Source of the DNA: Bacteroidota bacterium
GTDB taxonomy: Bacteria; Bacteroidota; Bacteroidia; Flavobacteriales; Flavobacteriaceae
NCBI GenBank assembly: GCA_023386255.1
Contig: JAEWKB010000226.1
Location: 1-6,791 of the forward strand
Reading direction: 5' to 3'
DNA length: 6,791 nt
Part shown: piece by piece, positions 1-5,790 of the stretch
Layout: each line of letters starts with the position of its first letter
Position numbering within the stretch: position 1 is the first letter of the stretch
Program-made: the position numbers and the translations under genes
The notes under the pieces: model-generated
Told to the model about the DNA's origin: nothing
The model's input: the letters and a program-made list of their open reading frames with translations, nothing else
Database searches by the model: none

Positions 1-90
1 CTTCTGTACAAAAACCTTATCAACTTCCTTACCTGCGTTAATGGCCTCGATAATAGCCCTTATCCCGAATATCTGGTGTTCTTTTTCCAT
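1..90 (-). CDS. rlmB: 23S rRNA (guanosine-2'-O)-methyltransferase, RlmB/TrmH (SpoU) family, N-terminal fragment
   Basis: The minus strand reads an open frame from ATG at 90-88 to the window edge, giving 30 residues that begin MEKEHQIFGIRAIIEAIN and continue with AGKEVDKVFVQK. This is the typical opening of the SpoU substrate-binding domain of RlmB-type enzymes: a short charged start, an 'I-(F/Y)-G-x-(R/H)-x-(I/V)-x-E-A' segment, then 'I-x-K-V-(F/Y/L)-(V/I)'. By family knowledge RlmB methylates the 2'-OH of a guanosine in the peptidyl-transferase region of 23S rRNA, using SAM, in the cytoplasm. The catalytic trefoil-knot SPOUT domain lies outside the window, so the exact subfamily (RlmB or another TrmH-like methyltransferase) cannot be settled. 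The start is supported by a promoter -7 box only a few bases upstream. It diverges from the phosphatase gene. Confidence 0.75.
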   Translation of the reverse strand, partial: MEKEHQIFGIRAIIEAINAGKEVDKVFVQK

Positions 91-94
91 ACGG

Positions 95-102
95 CAAAGA
101 TA
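95..102 (-). promoter_or_regulatory. Bacteroidota -7 promoter box for rlmB
   Basis: Read on the minus strand, 102-95 is TATCTTTG, an exact match to the Bacteroidota housekeeping-sigma -7 element TAnnTTTG. At the expected distance upstream only TTA is found in place of the -33 TTG (123-125, spacer 20), so the -33 half is weak. The start site would fall about 4 nt beyond the box, at roughly 89-92, on or next to the ATG at 90. The mRNA may therefore be leaderless or nearly so. Confidence 0.5.
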
Positions 103-218
103 AGACTTAATAAGAGTTAACCTAATACATAAACTTCTCTTAATAATCTTAAGGTTAACCCTACATTTCAATAACCCAAACTTAAAGATTACCTAAATAG
201 CAACAGGAGTATCAGGAC

Positions 219-226
219 TAATTTTG
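219..226 (+). promoter_or_regulatory. Bacteroidota -7 promoter box for the phosphatase gene
   Basis: TAATTTTG at 219-226 matches TAnnTTTG exactly. No TTG lies 17-23 bases upstream, so the -33 element is poor and the promoter may be weak or need an activator. The predicted start of transcription is near 230, giving a leader of about 24 nt before the ATG at 254. The box overlaps an upstream in-frame TTG (224-226), which is one reason not to start the protein there. Confidence 0.45.
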
Positions 227-253
227 GCGCCATATAATAACACAACACACATC

Positions 254-2992
254 ATGAAAAAAGTTTACTTATTGCTTTTGCTTTGCTGCTCTTTTTTTGC
301 AGTTGGGCAAACTCTTAATCCTTACCTTCAGGCGCCAACACCAACTTCTATTTATGTTAACTGGAAAACAAGCAGCAATCCGGAATCGATAGTTGAATAC
401 GGTTCGGCACCTAACGCCTTAACCAATACCGTTACCGGTACCAACCAGATACTTTCAGACACGGGTTACCCTGCCAATTACTACTATCATACGGTAAAGG
501 TAACCGGCCTTACACCTAATACTAAATATTATTATCGGGTAAGGACAGGCAGTGAAGTTTCGGAAACAATGTCTTTCAAAACCACTCCGCTTCCCGGGCA
601 GGCCGCCACTGCTGACGGGCACCTGCGGTTCCTTATCATGGGCGATAACCAGATGCGTAACGTGCCGAGGTTTGATACCCTGGTGGCTGCTGCTAAAAGG
701 AAGATAGCCCAAAAGTGGGGTGCTGCTGCCGATCCGGCCGATAACATTGCCCTTACCGTGATGGTTGGCGACCAGGTTGACGTAGGGACGCTGGATCATT
801 ACGAAAATGTACACTTTAAGAAGAACAAGGCCCTGTCAGGCTACCTGCCGATACAGACGCTTGTAGGGAACCATGAAACTTATGGTACACTTGCCATGCA
901 GGCTTATTATGATCACTATATCCTTAACGAAATGTCGTACCAGGGTATATCATCGGGGACAGAAAATTATTATGCTAACCAAGTGGGTAACACACTTTTT
1001 ATAGCCCTTGATACAGAGCATACAGGGGCGCAGCAGCTGGCATGGCTTATGCAGGTGGTTGCCGCTGCCAATAATGATGATACTGTAGATTGGATCGTTT
1101 CCCTTGGGCACAGGCCCTACCAGGCTGAGCAGTATGTAGGCGACATTTCTCCGTGGGTGCGCAATACAGCCATGCCGGTACTTACCACTTCACCAAAACA
1201 CATCCTGCATATTGGTGCGCACCACCACCTGTACCACAGAGGCCAGCTTAAGGATACGCCAACATATCAAATAATTTCCGGCGGGGTAGCCTGGGATCAG
1301 TATTGGGGCATGGCTGTAGAACAGGATTTTGACGATGTACAAAAAACCATCTCGAACTGGATGTACCAGATAATTGACGTTGATGTAGTTAATGATACTT
1401 TTACTGTTGAATCATATTCTATAGGCAGCATCTATACCTGGAAGGATAATGAGCTGATGGATACATTTTATCACAAGAAAGGGCTAACCGTGCCTGCCCA
1501 GCCAACCATAACCAACAATTTTACGGGTAATAATGTTGAGCTTCCGCTTACTATTGAGAGTACGGCTTACGCAACAACTTCAGGTGAGCTGATGAACTCT
1601 ACGGAGTTCATGATAGGCAAGACCGCTGATTTTAGTATTGTGGAGAAAGATGTGTATCGCGATTATGAGAACCTGTATGGCATGATGAACAACCAGCCTG
1701 ATGTTTCTAAAGACAAGAACCAGGGTGTAGACATTACAAAGCTTACCCTTGCGGCCAATGAAATACCCAATGGCCAGTATTTTGTAAAAGTGCGCCACAG
1801 GGACAGGAATCTTAACTGGTCGGCATGGAGCGAAGCTAAAACATTCAACATTATCAACAGTAGTTTTGCCAACAGCGAGATTCAGCTTGATACTATTGCA
1901 TACCTGCCAAATACTCCAATTACAGTTTCTTTTACAGGTGCCCCCGGTAATAATACCGACTGGATTGGCCTTTATAAAGCCAGCCAGACACCGGGTTCTT
2001 CAAGCCCTTCTCAGGTGTGGTCTTACATAAACGGCCAAACCAGCGGCACAAAAGTATTTCCTAACGGATTAATGGCTCCGGGAAGATATTATGCTACATT
2101 AATGTCTAATGATGGATATACTGAAGTTGTTGACAGAAAGTATTTTTACGTAGGCCCATTTGTGCAGCTATCAGCAGGGCAGGAGGTATATGCTTCAGGA
2201 AGCACCGTAACTGTAAATTTCCAAAATGCGCCGCATCTTACCAATGACTGGATAGGTATTTATAAAGTAGGGCAAACGCCCGGGCCAACACCTTCAGCCG
2301 CGTGGAGCTATGTAACTACGGCATCAGGAACAAAAACTTTCCCAGGCCTGGCAGACGGTTATTATTATGCACAGTACTTTCTTCAGGATGGTTATAATAC
2401 TGTAGGTGAAAAAGTATTCTTCCAGGTAGGTACAATGATTACGCAGCTGGCAATTAATAAAACAGTTTATAACCTTAATGAAAATATAATTGCCACATGG
2501 ACCGATGCTCCGGGTATCGTAAAAGACTGGCTGGGAATATACCATGCAGGTGATAATCCTAACGAAGATGAACTGGTAAGCTATACGTATTTTGAAGGCC
2601 AGCCGGAAGGTACTAAGATATTGCCTGATGATAAGCTGCCGACAGAACCGGGAGATTACTTTATTGTAATGTTTACCAACGATTCTTATAATGAGGTTTC
2701 AAACAGGGTGTCATTTGTAGTAGATACTCCTGCGGGTATTGATGAGTTCTCATCAGCTAATGGTGTGCAGGTATATCCTAACCCGGTTAAGGAAGGTGAA
2801 AGGACTTATATTAAATGTAAGTACCCTATACAGCAGATCGATATGTTCGATATGACAGGTAACCTATTTTATTCATCAAAAAACATCAATGATTATAATT
2901 TCTCTATAATCAACCAAAGCCTTCCAACCGGTGTGTATGTACTAAAAATACACTCCAACAAAGTTTATACAGTGAAAGTAGTTGTTAAGTAA
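254..2992 (+). CDS. T9SS-secreted purple-acid-phosphatase-like metallophosphoesterase with three DWIG modules
   Basis: A 912-residue exported protein, probably a calcineurin-like phosphoesterase; its substrate is unknown. The ATG at 254 is chosen over an in-frame TTG at 224 because it directly opens a signal peptide (MKKVYLLLLLCCSFFAVGQ, cleavage near residue 18) and the TTG lies inside the -7 box. Domains from this ATG: PAP-type N-terminal Fn3 about 21-110 (NPYLQ, then VTGLTPNTKYYYRV); metallophosphatase about 124-390; Fn3-like about 414-534; three DWIG modules about 539-823; T9SS type A sorting domain about 828-912 (YPNP at 841-844, LPTGVYVLKI at 890-899, Lys/Val-rich end). Metal-site motifs: GDNQ (D131), GDQVD (D173, D176), GNHE (N206, H207), GHRP (H286), AHHHLYHR (H323, H325). 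True PAPs have Tyr in the second motif (GDxxY); here it is Asp, so the Fe-Tyr charge-transfer site is absent. Seen: the motifs and layout. Known: T9SS CTDs direct export across the outer membrane. Inferred: extracellular or surface hydrolysis of phosphate esters. Confidence 0.88.
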   Translation: MKKVYLLLLLCCSFFAVGQTLNPYLQAPTPTSIYVNWKTSSNPESIVEYGSAPNALTNTVTGTNQILSDTGYPANYYYHTVKVTGLTPNTKYYYRVRTGSEVSETMSFKTTPLPGQAATADGHLRFLIMGDNQMRNVPRFDTLVAAAKRKIAQKWGAAADPADNIALTVMVGDQVDVGTLDHYENVHFKKNKALSGYLPIQTLVGNHETYGTLAMQAYYDHYILNEMSYQGISSGTENYYANQVGNTLFIALDTEHTGAQQLAWLMQVVAAANNDDTVDWIVSLGHRPYQAEQYVGDISPWVRNTAMPVLTTSPKHILHIGAHHHLYHRGQLKDTPTYQIISGGVAWDQYWGMAVEQDFDDVQKTISNWMYQIIDVDVVNDTFTVESYSIGSIYTWKDNELMDTFYHKKGLTVPAQPTITNNFTGNNVELPLTIESTAYATTSGELMNSTEFMIGKTADFSIVEKDVYRDYENLYGMMNNQPDVSKDKNQGVDITKLTLAANEIPNGQYFVKVRHRDRNLNWSAWSEAKTFNIINSSFANSEIQLDTIAYLPNTPITVSFTGAPGNNTDWIGLYKASQTPGSSSPSQVWSYINGQTSGTKVFPNGLMAPGRYYATLMSNDGYTEVVDRKYFYVGPFVQLSAGQEVYASGSTVTVNFQNAPHLTNDWIGIYKVGQTPGPTPSAAWSYVTTASGTKTFPGLADGYYYAQYFLQDGYNTVGEKVFFQVGTMITQLAINKTVYNLNENIIATWTDAPGIVKDWLGIYHAGDNPNEDELVSYTYFEGQPEGTKILPDDKLPTEPGDYFIVMFTNDSYNEVSNRVSFVVDTPAGIDEFSSANGVQVYPNPVKEGERTYIKCKYPIQQIDMFDMTGNLFYSSKNINDYNFSIINQSLPTGVYVLKIHSNKVYTVKVVVK
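1868..2722 (+). repeat. Three tandem ~95-residue DWIG protein modules inside the phosphatase
   Basis: Residues about 539-634, 635-726 and 727-823 of the phosphatase are diverged copies of one module. Each carries DW(I/L)G(I/L)Y (Asp at 569, 665 and 758, so spacings of 96 and 93), then a Tyr-rich strand, a G-T-K-x-(F/L)-P segment, and G-x-Y-(Y/F) followed by (N/Q)D(G/S)Y(T/N). Copies 1 and 2 are closest to each other, sharing YK-x(2)-QTPG after the DWIG motif. The signature resembles the Fn3-like domain of plant purple acid phosphatases (Fn3_PAP) and also the eukaryotic SKICH motif DW(I/V)G(I/L)(F/Y)K; this is from memory of those families. The modules are probably beta-sandwich domains for binding or spacing. 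Confidence 0.8.
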
Positions 2993-3014
2993 TAATAGGA
3001 TTTTGTTAGTAGTG

Positions 3015-3042
3015 AAGCTGCCGGTAACACGGCAGCTTTTTT
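3015..3042 (+). terminator. Intrinsic terminator of the phosphatase gene
   Basis: A perfect 9-bp stem, AAGCTGCCG at 3015-3023 with CGGCAGCTT at 3030-3038, encloses a 6-nt loop (GTAACA) and runs into six T residues at 3037-3042. It starts 22 nt after the phosphatase stop codon. The T-run ends 2 nt before the stop codon of the convergent gene (TAA, 3047-3045). On the minus strand the stem is followed by only a short U stretch, so it should terminate rightward transcription well and leftward transcription poorly. Confidence 0.92.
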
Positions 3043-3044
3043 AT

Positions 3045-4709
3045 TTAGAAGTTTGTCCTGAAACTTAAATGAATGATAGAATTGGATAATTTTATAGACT
3101 GGTCTTTGGTGCTGCCATTTGCATAAATTATATTAAAAAGACCTGTTTTGGTTAACAGACCGAAGCCAAATCCAAGTCCCAGAAGGTTTTCTTTAATGTT
3201 TGATGTTTTGTCCTGGAAATAGCCGTAATCGGTTATGGAATGTACATATATATTAGGTGCCAGTACATAGCGGTATTCCAGCATCAGGGCAGAATAGAGG
3301 CTCGCCTGCAGGCTGTTCTCGTTAAACCCGCGTATGGAGTTAATGCCGCCAAAGCGGTAAAGCTCATTAATTATGTAATTGCTGCTGTTAAGGTAAAAGG
3401 TTTGGTTCTTCAGGCTGACGACGTTCTTTTTATTCAGGTAGATGTTGTGCATCGCATTAATCTGTGCAAAATACTGGTCGCTGTTGCCAACTTTTGAATC
3501 ACGCTTGCCAAAACCGCCTTTAATAAACAAAGTTGTTTTTTCCGGGAAAAGGAAATCATCAAGGTTAAAGTTAGTGTATTCGTAGGTTGACGTCCAGAAA
3601 GAATTTGAATAATCGCTAAGGGTTGATGTGTTAAGACTTTGTATATCTACCGACTGCGTTCCCTGATGCCCGATATACAATTTAGAGTTGTAGCTAAAGT
3701 AATAGCCCAGGTTAATATCGGTAACCGTATTCTGGAATGTGCTGTCCTGCTTAAATATCCGTAGCGCTCCTTTTATCCCTACAGGGCTTTTAAAAATGTA
3801 AGGCAGCTCCAGTGCTACATTAAAAGTAGTTTGCTTGTTGCCGTCGCTTTTCCAGAACAGGTTGAATTTTTCGCCACTGTTCAGCACGTTGTTCAGGAGC
3901 AGGTCCAGGTATCCTGTAAAGACCAGGTTGCTGCTTTCATCATTATTAAAGCCAATAAAGCCATCAAATGTATTAGGCTTTGCCTTCTGCAGGTACACAT
4001 ATACTTTAGTAGTGTCTTTTTTAAACAGAATTTCAGGATAACGGGGCTGGCTTACAAAGCGCAATGCATTAAAATCTTTATGCACCCGTTCCAGTGTTTC
4101 CTGGTTAAACGTTTTGCCTTTGTATTGTTTTACAATATTGCGCCGTATGCCTTCCGGGAATTTTGGGTAGCCTTCAAGCACAATATCATCAAGGGTGCGC
4201 TTCTTTTCAGTTTTCAGTTTCAGTTCAGCATAAAGGTAGTTTCCCTTTTTTATATAGTTTACAAGCTGCATAGAGCTTAAGGAGTAGCCTTTACGTTCCA
4301 GTACGGCAATGTTGCCGTTCATAAAACCTTCTACTTCGGCAAGGGGCAGTGTGAGTGTGTCTTTACTTATATCGAGCAGCAGTTTTTCATCGGCCTGAAG
4401 TTTACCTGTATATATATGTATAGCTTTTGTTTTTTGACCAACCGAAAATGTATAAAGGAATAGCGTATCGTTAACTTTCCGGCTGCCCGTCATTTCATTT
4501 TCCAGGTAGCCTGCTTTGGTTAGTGCGTTAGACAGTACCGCAGCTTCTTCGGTTACAGATTTTCCATTCTCATGCACTTTTTTATAGGAAACAGAGTCTA
4601 TAACCTTAGTTTCATCAGCGTTGCGTCCTTCAATTTTTAGGTGGAGGCTTTGTGCTTTTGCAGATAAGGTAATGAGGAAAACAATGAGTATGGAAAAGAA
4701 TTTTTTCAA
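3045..4709 (-). CDS. Omp85/BamA-like outer-membrane beta-barrel protein with POTRA modules
   Basis: A 554-residue protein with a clear signal peptide (MKKFFSILIVFLITLSAKAQ, cleavage near residue 18-20), so it enters the periplasm through Sec. Residues about 21-241 read as three POTRA-like units: about 21-100, 97-170 and 172-241. Each has a helix ending near an aromatic turn (KAGYL, RKGYS, ALRFV) before a final strand pair. The third is the most convincing (TLDDIVLEGYPKFP to KVYVYLQK). From about 248 the sequence alternates as in a transmembrane barrel. The family's barrel-lumen loop signature is FGGINSIRGF (R460-G461-F462), and the chain ends in a beta-signal-like strand with terminal Phe (HLSFRTNF). 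Omp85 members insert or translocate proteins, or sometimes lipids, at the outer membrane; which one this does is unknown. It is shorter than BamA (about 800 residues) and close in size to two-partner-secretion TpsB proteins. The start is TTG (4709-4707), forced by an in-frame TAA at 4718-4716 and no ATG before the signal peptide. No convincing promoter is visible; 4735-4728 (GTTATTTG) is only a weak -7 candidate. Confidence 0.82.
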   Translation of the reverse strand: MKKFFSILIVFLITLSAKAQSLHLKIEGRNADETKVIDSVSYKKVHENGKSVTEEAAVLSNALTKAGYLENEMTGSRKVNDTLFLYTFSVGQKTKAIHIYTGKLQADEKLLLDISKDTLTLPLAEVEGFMNGNIAVLERKGYSLSSMQLVNYIKKGNYLYAELKLKTEKKRTLDDIVLEGYPKFPEGIRRNIVKQYKGKTFNQETLERVHKDFNALRFVSQPRYPEILFKKDTTKVYVYLQKAKPNTFDGFIGFNNDESSNLVFTGYLDLLLNNVLNSGEKFNLFWKSDGNKQTTFNVALELPYIFKSPVGIKGALRIFKQDSTFQNTVTDINLGYYFSYNSKLYIGHQGTQSVDIQSLNTSTLSDYSNSFWTSTYEYTNFNLDDFLFPEKTTLFIKGGFGKRDSKVGNSDQYFAQINAMHNIYLNKKNVVSLKNQTFYLNSSNYIINELYRFGGINSIRGFNENSLQASLYSALMLEYRYVLAPNIYVHSITDYGYFQDKTSNIKENLLGLGFGFGLLTKTGLFNIIYANGSTKDQSIKLSNSIIHLSFRTNF

Positions 4710-4735
4710 TGTGGTTTATGTCAGGTACAAATAAC

Positions 4736-4746
4736 GCAAAATTTGC
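4736..4746. repeat. Small perfect inverted repeat upstream of the Omp85-like gene
   Basis: GCAAA at 4736-4740 and TTTGC at 4742-4746 are separated by one A. It lies 27 nt upstream of the TTG start of the Omp85-like gene, where its promoter should be, and about 60 nt upstream of the rpsL -33 box. It could be a small operator or chance in A/T-rich DNA. Confidence 0.3.
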
Positions 4747-4806
4747 ATAAAAAATATACAAGCCTCTGCGCGTACAGGATGCATTTGAAAATTAATGTTT
4801 TAGGAT

Positions 4807-4836
4807 TTGTTTTATAAATTATAATTCCTACATTTG
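4807..4836 (+). promoter_or_regulatory. Consensus Bacteroidota promoter of the str operon (rpsL-rpsG-fusA)
   Basis: TTG at 4807-4809 (within TTTG, 4806-4809), then exactly 19 bases, then TACATTTG at 4829-4836. Both halves and the spacing match the Bacteroidota consensus TTG-N19-TAnnTTTG. This is by far the strongest promoter in the window, as expected for highly expressed ribosomal genes. Transcription should begin near 4840, leaving a leader of about 48 nt before rpsL. Confidence 0.85.
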
Positions 4837-4840
4837 CAAC

Positions 4841-4861
4841 CCCGTAAAAAGCGGGTTTTTT
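4841..4861 (+). promoter_or_regulatory. Hairpin plus U-run at the very 5' end of the str-operon mRNA
   Basis: CCCG at 4841-4844 pairs with CGGG at 4852-4855 around a 7-nt loop (TAAAAAG), followed by six T (4856-4861). It resembles a tiny terminator, but it would lie within the first 20 or so nucleotides of the transcript. That is too early and too weak (4 bp) for ordinary termination. A 5'-end stabilising hairpin or an effect on promoter escape is more plausible. Confidence 0.4.
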
Positions 4862-4888
4862 AAACATAAGAAATTTTTAGTATTAATT

Positions 4889-5269
4889 ATGCCAACAATT
4901 CAACAATTAGTAAGAACAGGGAGAGCCCAGATAACTAAGAAGAGTAAATCGGCTGCTTTAGATTCTTGCCCTCAGAGAAGGGGAGTATGTACACGTGTGT
5001 ACACCACAACACCTAAGAAACCGAATTCTGCAATGCGTAAAGTTGCAAGGGTTCGTTTAACAAACGGTAACGAGGTGAACGCGTACATCCCCGGAGAAGG
5101 ACACAATCTGCAAGAGCACTCGATAGTATTAGTTAGGGGTGGAAGGGTTAAAGATTTGCCAGGTGTAAGGTATCACATTGTTCGTGGTGCTCTTGACACT
5201 GCCGGTGTAAACGGAAGGCTTCAAAGGAGGTCTAAGTACGGTGCAAAACGCCCTAAAGACAAAAAGTAA
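4889..5269 (+). CDS. rpsL: 30S ribosomal protein S12
   Basis: A 126-residue protein that aligns along its whole length with bacterial S12, including [40 protein letters not shown] and [14 protein letters not shown]12 sits at the decoding centre of the small subunit and helps control accuracy and tRNA selection. The residues whose changes give streptomycin resistance are wild type here: K43 in TPKKPNSA and K88 in [10 protein letters not shown]89, the site methylthiolated by RimO in some bacteria, is present. The start ATG gives the usual MPTIQQLVR opening. The sequence before it is A/T-rich with no Shine-Dalgarno, as is normal in Bacteroidota. It is the first gene of the str operon, behind the strong promoter at 4807-4836. 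Confidence 0.98.
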   Translation: MPTIQQLVRTGRAQITKKSKSAALDSCPQRRGVCTRVYTTTPKKPNSAMRKVARVRLTNGNEVNAYIPGEGHNLQEHSIVLVRGGRVKDLPGVRYHIVRGALDTAGVNGRLQRRSKYGAKRPKDKK

Positions 5270-5293
5270 TTTTAAAACTTTTAAAGTAAAGAC

Positions 5294-5770
5294 ATGAGAA
5301 AAAGACAGGCCAAAAAAAGACCTCTTTTACCAGATCCTCAATTTAACGATCAGTTAGTAACGCGTTTTGTGAACAACTTAATGTGGGATGGTAAAAAATC
5401 AACTGCTTTTAAAGTATTTTATGATGCGCTAGACATCGTAGAAGCTAAAAAACAAGACGCTGAGAAATCTGCCCTTGAAACTTGGAAAGATGCCTTAACT
5501 AACGTTATGCCTCACGTAGAAGTACGTAGCCGTCGTGTGGGTGGTGCTACATTCCAGATACCAATGCAGATCCGTCCGGACAGGAAAATATCCATGGCTA
5601 TGAAATGGATGATTCTTTATGCAAGGAGAAGAAACGAGAAATCTATGGCTCAAAAGCTTGCTTCTGAAATCTTGGCTGCTGCTAAAGAAGAAGGTGCTGC
5701 TGTTAAAAAGAGAATGGATACTCACAAAATGGCAGAAGCTAACAAAGCATTCTCTCACTTCAGGTTCTAA
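5294..5770 (+). CDS. rpsG: 30S ribosomal protein S7
   Basis: A 158-residue S7 of standard length, starting [15 protein letters not shown], with the core [22 protein letters not shown], the beta-hairpin [17 protein letters not shown] and the C-terminal [14 protein letters not shown]7 binds the 3' major domain of 16S rRNA, nucleates assembly of the head of the 30S subunit and contacts the E-site tRNA. It lies 24 nt after rpsL and 20 nt before fusA, so the three are surely co-transcribed. In E. coli S7 is the autogenous repressor of this operon, binding a long rpsL-rpsG spacer; here the spacer is only 24 nt and A/T-rich, so that control site is not present in the same form. Confidence 0.98.
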   Translation: MRKRQAKKRPLLPDPQFNDQLVTRFVNNLMWDGKKSTAFKVFYDALDIVEAKKQDAEKSALETWKDALTNVMPHVEVRSRRVGGATFQIPMQIRPDRKISMAMKWMILYARRRNEKSMAQKLASEILAAAKEEGAAVKKRMDTHKMAEANKAFSHFRF

Positions 5771-5790
5771 TTCATAAAGAAACATTTAAA

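Noticed and set aside
106..160. Short palindromes and inverted repeats (GGTTAACC at 153-160; TAAGAG 111-116 with CTCTTA 137-142) between the divergent genes
   Set aside because: Short and made of A/T-rich words that recur by chance; no matching promoter geometry makes them convincing operators.
204..210. AGGAGT-like Shine-Dalgarno before the phosphatase gene
   Set aside because: It is more than 40 nt before the ATG and upstream of the predicted transcription start, so it would not be in the mRNA.
224..253. Ten-residue N-terminal extension of the phosphatase from TTG at 224
   Set aside because: It would place a non-hydrophobic stretch before the signal peptide, and the TTG forms part of the -7 box TAATTTTG, upstream of the predicted transcript start.
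455..814. 119-codon minus-strand open frame
   Set aside because: Antisense to the Fn3 and metallophosphatase coding sequence, which has recognisable motifs; no signal of its own.
3831..4280. 149-codon open frame on the plus strand
   Set aside because: It lies entirely antisense to the Omp85-like gene, resembles no protein I know, and the opposite strand has a signal peptide, POTRA and barrel motifs.
4728..4735. GTTATTTG on the minus strand as -7 box of the Omp85-like gene
   Set aside because: It does not fit TAnnTTTG, and the nearest TTG is 23 bases upstream, at the limit of the usual spacing.
4841..4861. Intrinsic terminator for an upstream rightward transcript
   Set aside because: The stem is only 4 bp and the upstream gene is on the other strand, so no rightward transcript needs ending there.
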